The notes: generated by a model from the letters alone, not told the origin. A DNA stretch of 64,000 nucleotides from Timema cristinae (GCA_039000515.1 JBCFYV010011135.1:26925161-26989160); one strand, 5' to 3'. Positions 22,245-33,679 are shown, counted from the first letter of the stretch. Translations and numbers: made by a program.

Positions 22245-22639
22245 TTCCTCCACATCGTTAGACTATATATTCCCTCCTGGAAAAATTTCCCACAGAAGTG
22301 AAGTGAACCGTGTAATGAGGGCAGTGCCCGTTCGTTGGAGCGGTACACGGTCTTTGGGAGGGTAGGGTTGTGAGAGGTGGGGAGGGGGTAGAGAAGGGAG
22401 AGGAGAGTCCCCAAGAAGGGATGCTAACGAGTAACGACAAACTCACGTAAACCCCTTCCCTCTCGCTTTCCACATGAGGTATGACTCGGATTACCTGGTT
22501 CGTTTCCTCTACCTCACAACCCCTTTTTTTCCCGAGGTAATTCCCGTTACAAGCTAACTAATAAGACCTTCTACATCCCTTTACCACGCACCCCCACAAA
22601 GTAATTAAACAAGCCTACGTAACATAACCTAATTTGGTT
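22245..22639. other. Unique sequence, no gene recognised
   Basis: Contains a G-rich tract and short open frames without domains. Matched at 29123-29515. Confidence 0.35.
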
Positions 22640-22981
22640 TTCAAGAACCGGCCAAGGTGATCTTGGGGTAACGTGCTCACCTCAGTAGCCGAGGTTCGTG
22701 GTTTCAAACCCAGCTGAGGTCAATGGATTTTTCTTGAGCTATATAAATTTAGTAGCACAACTTCCTTCGGGGTGTGAGGTAGGAGGGAGAAGTAAAGCCA
22801 TTGGTCCCATGTCAATTGTGGCGTGTAAAATAACCCTGGAACGTATAGGAAAATACCTCTCCCAGCAAAATTGGTAGTACCTTTCACTCTCGCTCATAGG
22901 AATTCTCGTGTTCTGATATAAATCAGACACTTCATTGAGTGCACGTTAAATATCTCAAATAAATTAAAAGTAAAATAAGAT
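22640..22981 (+). mobile_element. SINE-C copy
   Basis: tRNA-like head (GGTGATCTTGGGGTAACGTG, then GTGGTTTCAAACCC as B box), a body with GCACAACTTCCTTCGGGG and CAATTGTGGCGTGTAAAATA, ending GTTAAATATCTCAAATAAAT. The tail differs from SINE-A and SINE-B, so this is a separate family. Confidence 0.7.
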
Positions 22982-23009
22982 ATTACTTTGATAACAACAA
23001 AAAAAAGCC

Positions 23010-23207
23010 TCTTTTAATGGTCTAACGTGCTACTCTCACAATATACTAGACTGCCAATGACGGGGATCGAGGTTCGAGTCTCGGTCGGGTGTACGGAGAT
23101 ATTTTTTTTTTTACAAAATGGTCTTCCACTCTCCCTCCACGCAAATGCGGGTAAACTTCCTTTAAATATAACATTCCTTATCCCTAAAACAAAAGCGTAA
23201 TTAGTAG
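23010..23207 (+). mobile_element. SINE-B 5' part of a chimera
   Basis: Head remnant TAATGGTCTAACGTGCTACTC, B box GAGGTTCGAGTCTCGG, body to AAGCGTAATTAGTA, then passes directly into SINE-A sequence with no shared tail between them. Confidence 0.75.
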
Positions 23208-23475
23208 GGTCTAGTGTCAGACTTCTGTGCTGGGGGGTCCAAGGTTCAATCCTCGGTCCCGGCACAGATTTATCTGATTGCCAAACCCTTCCTTCACCTC
23301 TGACAAGACATCTTGTGAATGTGAGGAATGCCAGGCCTCCACCGTGGTTCGGATCCCACGTTAAACTGTAGGTCCTCCATTTCATCTCACTATTACCCTA
23401 CCGTTACACATTAGCTTAAGTGCGTATAATCCGAACGGGTAGTAAGACGCGGTGATAATAGTAATAATAATAATA
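23208..23475 (+). mobile_element. SINE-A, head-truncated, fused to SINE-B
   Basis: GGGTCTAGTGTCAGACTTC onward, short subtype, with complete tail. The junction may be an insertion into SINE-B or a template switch. Confidence 0.8.
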
Positions 23476-23479
23476 ATAA

Positions 23480-25060
23480 TGTCTACATATATGTATAACC
23501 CGAACGGGTAGTAAGACAGGGTGCTTTTTTTAAAAAAACTAATGAATGTAAACATTAATATGTGTCATATTCGTTCACATTGAAATCATTTTAAGATTTA
23601 AAAAAATATTAATTCGATTAGAAAACAAAACAAGGCCTTCTCTCATTTTTTTTAAAAAAACTTACTATAAAAAAATCTCTAGTTCTAGGATTGTAAATCA
23701 AATAAAAACCCTCATAACAAAATCCATTTGTGGTTCTAGATTGTTTTCAATTTGCTTCCCAGCGAAAGGCACAGAGATGACACACTTTGGAGGGGGGAAG
23801 GGGGGGGAATATAGCGAGAGATTTTTTCCGCACAAGAGCAGCCGGATCTATATTATCACCAAAATCCATTATCCTCGACATCGTTCGTCGAAATAGGGGT
23901 GGGTGTGAGAATAAAGAGAGGGAGGGTAGGACGGAAATGAAAGCGATGATGAAGAATAAAGTAATAGATGAGGTAGCGGGGAAGGAGGGGGGAATTAAAC
24001 ACTGGGCGTCCCTAATTAAGTCCACGCGACTTCCGGTTTTAACTTTGAAATATCTCTTTTTGCCCAGTAATAGATTTTATACTATGTGAAAAATGAGTTC
24101 GTTTCAACAGCCATGGTAGCAGAGATATTACCAATCATATGTTGCGTTTAGGTTAAATATTGACAAAACCTTTAACAAACAGTGCACGAGTTTGTTGTTT
24201 TTTGTAATAAACACAAAACTATTTTCTATGACCCTATACATATATAGACCTGTAAAAATAGTTTTAAGGTTGACATCTCTGAAAAGACCACATATTTCTG
24301 TTGATCACTAAGAGCCAAATGTCAGGGAAACAAAAAGTAACTGTTATAGGAGCGTAGAATGGATCTTTGTGAATAGAATGACGTCATTTAATAGGGGTGT
24401 CCCAACACATTGTATTGTCATTTGTATTTTCTTCCTCCCCTGTTTGCTCTCCTACTGCCGGCCAGCTCCATCCAGGAACGTTATAAACCTACTTGGTCTC
24501 TGGGTGTCTAAGAATTTCTGATCGACTATTTTAGCGTCTTAAGGCCCTTGGCCTTGTCGAGTGTAAGTCTAAAACCTATTTTGTTGGATGGAAGGCAGTA
24601 GGGTGAAAGGCGTGGCTTCACACAGTATTCTTCCGCGACAACAAGAACAGATGGATCGCGGAAACCGCAGATGGCGTTAGCTACTGGACAGGCCTTGCGG
24701 AGAAATAATACATTTGGAAATGTAAGTTTTCTCGAGAACGAGTGAAATTTTTATGTTAATATTTTTAACACCCCTTCTGAGATAATTTATCCATGTTTAT
24801 TAGGTGTTACATTTACTATTTTTGTTAGGAAGCCGGCAGTTTTCTATTGAAAAATGTCAATTTTATCGATATTTGATCCCTGTTCAATTCTAGAGTAGGT
24901 GTGTGTATATAAAAAGTAAAGCTTAATCAACAAACTTCTATTCTTGAACAAACCGTTTCCGAAAAGAAAATTTCAAAACAATAAAAAAATCTTGAAGATA
25001 ACCGTTTGTTTCCATGGTTCTGCATTTCCACGCCTAATGAAAAGGGCCAATCGCCTTAAG
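23480..25060. other. Unique sequence of segment copy 1, no gene supported
   Basis: Includes a purine-rich tract around 23780-24000 and repeat E at 24350-24560. Overlapping open frames on both strands near 23750-24090 have no recognisable domain. Confidence 0.35.
24350..24560 (+). repeat. Dispersed repeat E
   Basis: GAGCGTAGAATGGATCTTTG, ACGTCATTTAATAGG, CCTCCCCTGTTTGC and CTACTGCCGGCCAGCTCC match the copy abutting satellite B at 10470. Confidence 0.65.
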
Positions 25061-25062
25061 GT

Positions 25063-25235
25063 GGTATGGTAGGGATTGCGTGATAAGGGCAGTATCTTTG
25101 TAGTTTTATGGCAAATACAGGAACATAAATCAAATAAATCTCCAGTAGAAACCAAGAGCTTAATTTTCTTCACACGGTGATAACAGTTGTTGAATATCTG
25201 TAAAGGGTGTCCTGGAATTTAATAACAACTTATTT
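25063..25235 (-). repeat. Repeat D copy
   Basis: CACACGGTGATAACAGTTGTTG arm at 25173 preceded by the flank complement (TCCAGTAGAAACC, TTAATTTTCTT), as seen at 7117-7375. Confidence 0.6.
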
Positions 25236-25318
25236 TATTTATTTTGCAGAAATAAATTGTTTACTGTGAAAACAGCAAAAACACATGACCCTTCCTTATA
25301 GAAACTGTTCCCACATTT

Positions 25319-25462
25319 GCATTGAGAGAGAGAGAGGAAAACGATTTAAGGAAAAACCACTCTCAGTACATCCGACCAGGGTTCGAACCCCGACATTCCT
25401 GTTATCGGCAGCATAGCCTAACGCAAGAGTTACGCCTTAAACCATACTGCCAACGAAGCAGG
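25319..25462 (-). repeat. SINE-B 5' half
   Basis: GA run, then ACATCCGACCAGGGTTCGAA (B-box complement) and a head complement ending CTGCCAACGAAGCAGG. Lacks the tail. Confidence 0.65.
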
Positions 25463-26084
25463 TTGTAGATATAGTTGATTCGCGAAAGAAAAGAAAAAAA
25501 AAACAGGCTCGAAAGTGTCACACGATAACCTAGAAAAGGAAATTCAATTTTCTTCAAAAGTCTCTTAAATCTTCTTACAAGAAGATTGGAAAAAGTTTTT
25601 TTTCCCACGCACGCACGCATGAATGTGACGTATTAAAGAGCTGTGACGAACATAGGTGGGGTGGGCCTGGAAACTGATTTAATGAATAGATAAATCTACG
25701 ACTAATATCTCACATCTTTCCATGCCTCAAAAAAATTATCCTCAGATGTAAGTATAGGATTACTATTACTATTTTTTTGTACAAGTCTTTGGTTTTGTAT
25801 ATTTTCTAATGCAGTGTAATAACCCTGCCTTAGATTGGGATGTTTGTTTAAAACTAACATAACAATGTTGAAACGAAGCGAGTGAAAGAACTGGTCTAGA
25901 TTACTTATTGCGATGGATTAGTAAACATTAGGAAAGAACGCTGACAACGCATAACAACTTATCCCCGTTGTGCTCAGCATTCGGGGCCGATTTGCAGTAT
26001 AAAGGGTTCTGTTTAAGAATTATCGAGGCTGACACAATAATATCTATTCAAAGGGGGGAGGGGGGGTCACTCTGCCCACTTTCG
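25463..26084. other. Unique sequence, nothing recognised
   Basis: No gene or repeat recognised; matched at 31986-32600. Confidence 0.35.
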
Positions 26085-26175
26085 GGGCCATGGGGATTAT
26101 AGAATTGGGTACTTGTGCTAGAGGGCTACCTTCATGCCCAGGGTACCGGGTTCGAATCTGTAAGGGGTGTCAGTT
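26085..26175 (+). repeat. tRNA-like head of an unnamed SINE
   Basis: TGTGCTAGAGGGCTACC followed by GGTACCGGGTTCGAATCTG, resembling tRNA A and B boxes. I could not fold it into a tRNA, so it is treated as a SINE head remnant. Confidence 0.35.
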
Positions 26176-26424
26176 AAGCCAGTAGTTAGGCATTACTTTC
26201 CAAGCCACTTCTCTCACGAGCTCCTCTTTTCGTAACATCATTTTAACATAACATTTTTTGAAGCAATTCGTAGTGCTATTAATAAAACCCTAAAAACCAA
26301 AACCTTCCGTATAAATTCGAACCCAACCATCTATCTTGCCACAGTCATTACCCTTTTCCGCAAGCTATTCTGACAGATTAGGCCCAAAGGAAATGGGGTG
26401 GTCACAATACAATACTACTCGTTT

Positions 26425-26632
26425 CAGTGGCCGAATGGTCTATGGCGTCACTCTCATGTTGAACTGGCTTGCTGATAATTGGAATATCGATTCTACTTAG
26501 GGTAGTTTTCTTAAATGGTTTCTCATTCCCCTTCCACGCAAATTCAGGTATATTAACTCTAAAAAGTGTCCTTCCACATTAGAATAATTATCATAAATTC
26601 GTATAGTCTGAACAGATATTAGAACGCGGTGA
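26425..26632 (+). mobile_element. SINE-B copy, diverged
   Basis: CAGTGGCCGAATGGTCTATGG head, CCACGCAAATTCAGG body, tail GAACAGATATTAGAACGCGG. The B box is badly decayed. Confidence 0.65.
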
Positions 26633-26764
26633 TAAAAAAACAAACATTTATATTGGGTTTTTTACTAGATGATTTTAAATATACAACTCAGGAAACCAAG
26701 GATCTATTGCTGATTGCACCGACAAATATTGTTAATATATGTTTACGGGTTTATCATTTTGAGG

Positions 26765-26855
26765 TAGGTCTAGTTGTGTAGTATTAGACGTACTGCCCTA
26801 GGTTAAGTTAGTTTGTAAGTCCTGCTATTAAATTAGGAGCTAGGTCTAAGTATGT
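26765..26855 (+). repeat. Repeat G
   Basis: GTGTAGTATTAGACGTACTG and GGTTAAGTTAGTTTGTAAGT recur at 33296-33380 and 38214-38265. Function unknown. Confidence 0.55.
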
Positions 26856-26859
26856 ATTA

Positions 26860-27132
26860 TTATTATTATTATTATTACTATTATTAGCACCGCGTCTTAC
26901 TACCCGTTCGGGTTATACGCACTTACGCTAATGTGTAATGGTAGGGTGATTGTGAGATGAAATGTAGGACCTACAGTTTAACGTGGGATCCGAACCACGG
27001 TGGAGGCCTGGCATTCCACACATTCACAAGTTGTGATTAATACACGTCTTGTCAGAGGTGAAGGAAGGGTTTGGTAATCAGATAAATCTGTGCCGGGACC
27101 GAGGATTGAACCCCGGCCTCCAGCACAGAAGT
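26860..27132 (-). mobile_element. SINE-A cut by the assembly gap
   Basis: ATT run, tail complement, long-subtype body, broken at CAGCACAGAAGT just before the head. At the corresponding place in copy 2 the shared tail leads into SINE-B instead. Confidence 0.85.
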
Positions 27133-27232
27133 NNNNNNNNNNNNNNNNNNNNNNNNNNNNNNNNNNNNNNNNNNNNNNNNNNNNNNNNNNNNNNNNNNNN
27201 NNNNNNNNNNNNNNNNNNNNNNNNNNNNNNNN
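27133..27232. other. Assembly gap, 100 N
   Basis: Exactly 100 N, the usual placeholder for a scaffold join of unknown size. Confidence 0.99.
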
Positions 27233-27541
27233 CATTACAAGCCTCCTGGAGCAAAGAAAAAAAAAAAAACCTTTCTTTCCATTGAGCTGCGAGATGATAA
27301 TTTGTCAGAAGGCAGAGCGTGTGTGTGATATGTATCGCTCAGATGTCGGTTCGCAGCGCTGCAACCTGATGCGCGTAATACGGGCCTTGGATATGATGTA
27401 GCACTATGCAACGGGCTTTTATGGAACTATTTGTCTAATCTTGCAAGCGGCAGGGTCTTAAGGATTTACTGATTTGGAGCCCACGATTTACCAATAGTAG
27501 TCCTTGATACATACAACTCTAGTGTGATTAATAATTCATAG

Positions 27542-27838
27542 GGTGACCTGGCGGTCTAGGGGTAAGTTGTCAGACTTCTGTGCTGTGGAGTCCGGGGTTC
27601 AATCCTCAGTCCCGGCACAGATTTATCTGAGTGCCAAACCCCTTCCTTCACATTTGACAAGACGTGTATTAATCACAACTTGTGAATGTGAGGAATGACA
27701 GGCCTCCACCGTGGTTCGGATCCTACGCTAAACTGTAGGTCCTCAATTTCATCTCACAATCATTCTACCATTACACATTAGCGTAAGTGCGTAAACCTCG
27801 AACGGGTAATAAGACGCGGTGCTCATAGTAATAAAAAT
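27542..27838 (+). mobile_element. SINE-A copy (matches 20328)
   Basis: Same TSD (ATAATTCATAG) as the copy at 20328, with a shorter and more irregular AAT run. Confidence 0.9.
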
Positions 27839-27849
27839 AATAATAATTC

Positions 27850-28465
27850 ATAGGCAAAAAAAAATATTATAGTAAGTCATGATTTTATAAATCTTTTAAC
27901 GCTATTATTTTCTTAGAATTAGAGATAAAACAATTTAATCATCCGTGAAGCAAAATGATCAATAAGGTTTAGTGTAATTTGGTTCGATTCCAGTGAGTAT
28001 CTAATAATATTATTACTTTTGTACAAATGCTTAACGCATCTGGAGGCGTAATGCTAGGTGTATTTTTATATGAGAAAAAAAAAAATGCGCAGGATGTTAA
28101 AGGTGCACTTTCCAAATACACCTATTATATCCGCACACAACTTATAAACTAACTTAACCTATAACAGCACTAAACACTCAAGATGTAGCAAATATATACA
28201 GTATTTTTTTTTCAATCCCGATAATTGTGGACGCATTATTGTCATCGTCAGAATTATTTACTGCCAATTATTTCACGTTTTTCTAAATAAATAAAATAAA
28301 TCACATTTAATTAATTTTAGAGACCCACAATAAATGTGTTCTCAGTCCGGATTTTTCTAATTTTACCCAAGGAATAGCATATTTACACTAATGAGGTATG
28401 GATGAAAAATGAGTAAATGTAACAGCATTTTCACTGGAAAGCAAAGGGAGAAATCACTTAGATTT
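27850..28465. other. AT-rich unique sequence within segment copy 2
   Basis: Counterpart of 20640-21560 without the inserted SINE-A; the empty TCTAAATAAATA site is near 28282. Confidence 0.45.
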
Positions 28466-28469
28466 AAAA

Positions 28470-28798
28470 AAAAAGTCAATACACCCAACCGAGATTCGAA
28501 CCTCGGTCTCAAACCACCAAAACAGATCAGACGAGTTCAACGCTCTAACCCACGTAGCCCACCGATACGATGGCCGTATGGTCTAAGGCATTACTCTCTA
28601 TATACATTAGACTAGCAATGACGGGGAGATCGAGGTTCGAATCTCGGTAGAGTATTCTAAGGGTGATACCCCCCCCCCCCCCCCAAAGATGATTTTCAAT
28701 TCTTCAACTACGCAAAATAACCTTTCTAACCCCTAAAACCATTAACGTAAGTGCGTTTAATCCGAACGGGTAGTAAGACGCGGTGATAAAAAAAAAGA
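28470..28798 (+). mobile_element. SINE-B copy with an inverted SINE-B head upstream
   Basis: Counterpart of 21563-21890: inverted head fragment to about 28560, then a plus-strand SINE-B with a C run and shared tail. Confidence 0.75.
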
Positions 28799-28833
28799 TA
28801 CTGGGTGAACCTGGCTTAAGCGCGGCTTCCTCC

Positions 28834-29122
28834 ATATTATTATTATTATTATTATTAGCGCCGCGTCTTACTACCCGTTCAGGTTATACGCACTTACGCT
28901 AATGTGTAATGGTAGGGTGGTTGCGAGATGAAATGAAGGACCTACAGTTTAACGTGGGATCCGAACCACGGTGGAGGCCTGGCATTCCCCAAATTCACAA
29001 GATGTCTTGTCATAGGTGAAGGAAGGGTTTGGAAATCAGATAAGTCTGTGCCGGGACCGAGGATTGAACCCCGGCCGCCAGCACAGAAGTCCGACACCTT
29101 ACCTCTAGACCACCAGGTCACC
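28834..29122 (-). mobile_element. SINE-A copy, short subtype (matches 21929)
   Basis: Same insertion site (TTCCTCCA on both sides) as 21929-22244, but the body reads ACAAGATGTCTTGTC, lacking the 13 extra bases of that copy. Confidence 0.9.
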
Positions 29123-29515
29123 TTCCTCCACACCGTTAGACTATAAATTCCCTCCTGGAAAAATTTCCCACAGAAGTGAAGTGAACCGTGTAATGAGGGC
29201 AGTACCCGTTCGTTGGAGCGGTACACGGTCTTTGGGAGGGTAGAGGGTTGTGAGAGGTGGGGAGGGGGTAGAGAAGAGAGAGGAGAGTCCCCAAGAAGGG
29301 ATGCTAACGAGTAACGACAAACTCACGTAAACCCCTTCCCTCTCGCTTTCCACATGAGGCATGGCTCGGATTACCTGGTTCGTTTCCTCTACCTCACAAC
29401 CCCTTTTTTTCCCGAGGTAATTCCCGTTACAAGCTAACTAATAAGACCTTCTACATCCCTTTACCACGCACCCCCACAAAGTAATTAAACAAGCCTACGT
29501 AACATAACCTAATTT

Positions 29516-29876
29516 GGTTTTCAAGAACCGGCCAAGGTGATCTTGGGGTAACGTGCTCACCTCAGTAGCCGAGGTTCGTGGTTTCAAACCCAGCTGAGGT
29601 CGATGGATTTTTCTTGAGCTATATAAATTTAGTAGCACAACTTCCTTCGGGGTGTGAGGTAGGGGGGAGAAGTAAAGCCATTGATCCCATGTCAATTGTG
29701 GCGTGTAAAATAACCCTGGAACGTATAGGAAAATACCTCTCCCAGCAAAATTGGTAGTACCTTTCACTCTCGCTCATAGGAATTATCGTGTTCTGATATA
29801 AATCAGACACTTCATTGAGTGCACGTTAAATATATCAAATAAATTAAAAGTAAAATAAGATATTACTTTGATAACA
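29516..29876 (+). mobile_element. SINE-C copy (matches 22640)
   Basis: Nearly identical to the SINE-C copy at 22640-22981. Confidence 0.7.
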
Positions 29877-30005
29877 ACCGTGGTTCGGATCCCACGTTGA
29901 ACTGTAGGTCCTCCATTTCATCTCACTATTACCCTACCGTTACAAATTAGCTTAAGTGCGTATAATCCGAACGGGTAGTAAGACGCGGTGATAATAGTAA
30001 TAATA
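29877..30005 (+). repeat. SINE-A remnant left by a deletion
   Basis: Starts abruptly at CCGTGGTTCGGATCCCACG, directly after AACAAC of the SINE-C flank. The missing part is 22999-23342 of copy 1. Confidence 0.85.
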
Positions 30006-30008
30006 ATA

Positions 30009-31585
30009 ATGTCTACATATATGTATAACCCGAACGGGTAGTAAGACAGGGTGCTTTTTTTTTAAAAAACTAATGAATGTAAACATTAATATGTGTCATA
30101 TTCGTTCACATTTTAAGATTTAAAAAAATATTAATTCGATTAGAAAACAAAACAAGGCCTTCTCTCATTTTTTTTAAAAAACTTACTATAAAAAAATCTC
30201 TAGTTATAGAATTGTAAATCAAATAAAAACCCTCATAACAAAATCCATTTGTGGTTCTAGATTGTTTTCAATTTGCTTCCCAGCGAAAGGCACAGAGATG
30301 ACACACTTTGGAGGGGGGGAAGGGGGGGAAATATAGCGAGAGATTTTTTCTGCACAAGAGCAACCGGATCTATATTATCACCAAAATCCATTATCCTCGA
30401 CATCGTTCGTCGAAATAGGGGTGGGTGTGAGAATAAAGAGAGGGAGGGTAGGACGGAAATGAAAGCGATGATGAAGAATAAAGTAATAGATGAGGTAGTG
30501 GGGAAGGAGGGGGGAATTAAACACTGGGCGTCCCTAATTAAGTCCACGCGACTTCCGGTTTTAACTTGGAAATATCTCTTTTTGCCCAGTAATAGATTTT
30601 ATACTATGTGAAAAATGAGTTCGTTTCAACAGCCATGGTAGCAGAGATATTACCAATCATATGTTGCGTTTAGGTTAAATATTGACAAAACCTTTAACAA
30701 ACAGTGCACGAGTTTGTTGTTTTTGTAATAAACACAAAACTATTTTCTATGACCCTATACATATATAGACCTGTAAAAATAGTTTTAAGGTTGACATCTC
30801 TGAAAAGACCACATATTTCTGTTGATCACTAAGAGCTAAATGTCCGGGAAACGAAAGGTAACTGTTATAGGAGCGTAGAATGGATCTTTGTGAATATAAT
30901 GATGTCGTTTAATAGGGGTGTCCCAACACATTGTATTGTAATTTGTATTTTCTTCCTCCCCTGTTTGCTCTCCTACTGCCGGCCAGCTCCATCCAGGAAC
31001 GTTATAAACCTACTTGGTCTCTGGGTGTCTAAGAATTTCTGATCGACTATTTTAGCGTCTTAAGGCCCTTGGCCTTGTCGAGTGTAAGTCTAAAACCTAT
31101 TTTGTGGGATGGAAGGCAGTAGGGTGAAAGGCGTGGCTTCACAAAGTATCCTTCCGCGACAACAAGAACAGATGGATCGCGGAAACCGCAGATGGCGTTA
31201 GCTACTGGACAGGCCTTGCGGAGAAATAATACATTTGGAAATGTAAGTTTGCTCGAGAACGAGTGAAATTTTTATGTTAATATTTTTAACACCCCTTCTG
31301 AGATAATTTATCCATGTTTATTAGGTGTTACATTTACTATTTTGGTTAGGAAGCCGGCAGTTTTCTATTGAAAAATGTCAATTTTATCGATATTTGATCC
31401 CTGTTCAATTCAAGAGTAGGTGTGTGTATATAAAAAGTAAAGCTTAATCAACAAACTTCTATTCTTGAACAAACCGTTTCCGAAAAGAAAATTTCAAAAC
31501 AATAAAAAAATCTCGAAGATAACCGTTTGTTCCCATGGCTCTGCATTTCCACGCCAAATGAAAAGGGTCAATCGCCTTAAGGTGG
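30009..31585. other. Unique sequence of segment copy 2, no gene supported
   Basis: Counterpart of 23480-25060. Same open-frame shadows, with substitutions and small indels. Confidence 0.35.
30870..31080 (+). repeat. Dispersed repeat E (matches 24350)
   Basis: Same ordered words as the 24350 copy, with GATGTCGTTTAATAGG in place of GACGTCATTTAATAGG. Confidence 0.65.
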
Positions 31586-31755
31586 TATGGTAGGGATTGC
31601 GTGATAAGGGCAGTATCTTTGTAGTTTTATGGCAAATACAGGAACATAAATCAAATAAATCTCCAGTAGAAACCAAGAGCTTAATTTTCTTCACACGGTG
31701 ATATCAACAGTTGTTGAATATCTGTAAAGGATGTCCTGGAATTTAATAAAAACTT
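31586..31755 (-). repeat. Repeat D copy
   Basis: CACACGGTGATATCAACAG arm, intact where copy 1 has lost TCA, with the same flank. Confidence 0.6.
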
Positions 31756-31845
31756 ATTTTATTTATTTTGCAGAAATAAATGGTTTGCTGTGAAAACAGC
31801 AAAAACACATGACCCTTCCTTATAGAAACTGTTCCCACATTTGCA

Positions 31846-31985
31846 TTGAGAGAGAGAGAGGAAAACGATTTAAGGAAAAACCACTCTCAGTACATCCGAC
31901 CAGGGTTCGAACCCCGACATTTCTGTTATCGGCAGCATAGCCTAACGCAAGAGTTACGCCTTAAACCATACTGCCAACGAAGCAG
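31846..31985 (-). repeat. SINE-B 5' half (matches 25319)
   Basis: B-box complement GGGTTCGAACCCC and the same GA run as copy 1. Confidence 0.65.
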
Positions 31986-32942
31986 GTTGTAGATATAGTT
32001 GATTCGCGAAAGAAAAGAAAAAAAACACGGCTCGAAAGTGTCACACGATAACCTAGAAAAGGAAATTCAATTTTCTTCAAAAGTCTCTTAAATCTTCTTA
32101 CAAGAAGATTGGAAAAAGTTTTTTTTTTCCACGCACGCACGCATGAATGTGACGTATTAAAGAGCTGTGACGAACATAGGTGGGGTGGGCCTGGAAACTG
32201 ATTTAATGAATAGATAAATCTACGACTAATATCTCACATCTTTCCATGCCCCAAAAAAATTATCCTCAGATGTAAGTATAGGATTACTATTACTATTTTT
32301 TTTGTACAATTCTTTGGTTTTGTATATTTTCTAATGCAGTGTAATAACCCTGCCTTAGATTGGGATGTTTGTTTAAAACTAACATAACAATGTTGAAACG
32401 AAGCGAGTGAAAGAACTGGTCTAGATTACTTATTGCGATGGATTAGTAAACATTAGGAAAGAATGCTGACAACGCATAACAACTTATCCCCGTTGTGCTC
32501 AGCATTCGGGGCCGATTTGCATTATAAAGGGTTCTGTTTAAGAATTATCGAGGCTGACACAATAATATCTATTCAAAGGGGGAGGGGGGTCACTCTGCCC
32601 ACTTTCGGGGCCATGGGGATTATAGAATTGGGTACTTGTGCTAGAGGGCTACCGTCATGCCCAGGGTACCGGGTTCGAATCTGTAAGGGGTGTCAGTTAA
32701 GCCAGTAGTTAGGCATTACTTTCCAAGCCACTTCTCTCACGAGCTCCTCTTTTCGTAACATCATTTTAACATAACATTTTTTGAAGCAATTCGTAGTGCT
32801 ATTAATAAAACCCTAAAAACCAAAACCTTTAGTATAAATTCGAACCCAACCATCTATCTTGCCACAGTCATTACCCTTTTTCCGCAAGCTATTCTGACAG
32901 ATTAGGCCCAAAGGAAATGGGGTGGTCACAATACAATACTAC

Positions 32943-33165
32943 TCGTTTCAGTGGCCGAATGGTCTATGGCATCACTCTCATGTTGAACTGGCCTGCTGAT
33001 AATTGGAATATCGATTCTACTTGGGGTAGTGTTTCCTAAATGGTTTCTCATTCCCTTTCCACGCAAATTCAGGTATATTAACTCTAAAAAGTGTCCTTCC
33101 ACATTAGAATAATTATCATAAATTCGTATAGTCTGAACAGATATTAGAACGCGGTGATAAAAAAC
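32943..33165 (+). mobile_element. SINE-B copy, diverged (matches 26425)
   Basis: AGTGGCCGAATGGTCTATGG head and GAACAGATATTAGAACGCGG tail. Confidence 0.65.
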
Positions 33166-33377
33166 AAACATTTATATTGGGTTTTTTACTAGATGATTTT
33201 AAATATACAACTCAGGAAACCAAGGATCTATTGCTGATTGCACCGACAAATATTGTTAATATATGTTTACGGGTTTATCATTTTGAGGTAGGTCTAGTTG
33301 TGTAGTATTAGACGTACTGCCCTAGGTTAAGCTAGTTTGTAAGTCCTGCTATTAAATTAGGAGCTAGGGCTAGGTAT

Positions 33378-33393
<16 letters not shown>

Positions 33394-33410
<17 letters not shown>

Positions 33411-33658
33411 GCACCGCGTCTTACTACCCGTTCGGGTTATACGCTTATGCACCAATTACGCTAATAATTTTAGGGTTGAAGAAGGTTAAATTTATAGGAA
33501 GTGTACCCGTATTTGCGTGGAGGGAGAATGAGAAACAATATTTTTTAAACTACCCCCAGTAACACCCGACCAAGATTCGAACCTAGATCTCCCCGTCATC
33601 GGCCAGTCTAGTCCACAGCGAGAGTAGCGCGTTAGACCACGCAGCCATCGAAGCGGGT
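33394..33658 (-). mobile_element. SINE-B at the end of segment copy 2
   Basis: Tail complement AGCACCGCGTCTTACTACCC, then CGCTTATGCACCAATTACGC, body, B-box complement AGATTCGAACCTAGATC and head complement CAGCCATCGAAGCGGG. Only its tail has a match in copy 1. Confidence 0.85.
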
Positions 33659-33679
33659 TTCTACACATTTAACTACACA

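Larger units (their letters stand above)
20016..26920 (+). repeat. Duplicated segment, copy 1
   Basis: Aligns in order and orientation with 27233-33444 by eye, with scattered substitutions and indels. Largest differences: an extra SINE-A here (21091-21372) and a 344-base block (22999-23342) missing from copy 2. Homology begins exactly where copy 2 emerges from the N gap and ends inside a SINE tail. Best explained as a second haplotype left in the assembly; a real tandem duplication is the alternative. Confidence 0.9.
27233..33444 (+). repeat. Duplicated segment, copy 2
   Basis: Counterpart of 20016-26920. Lacks the SINE-A of 21091-21372 and a 344-base block at the junction near 29878. Homology starts at the first base after the gap. 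Confidence 0.9.

Noticed and set aside
23747..30611. Overlapping plus and minus frames near 23.75-24.09 kb and again at 30.26-30.61 kb
   Set aside because: They recur only because the segment is duplicated. Frames differ in length between copies because of indels, and no domain is seen.
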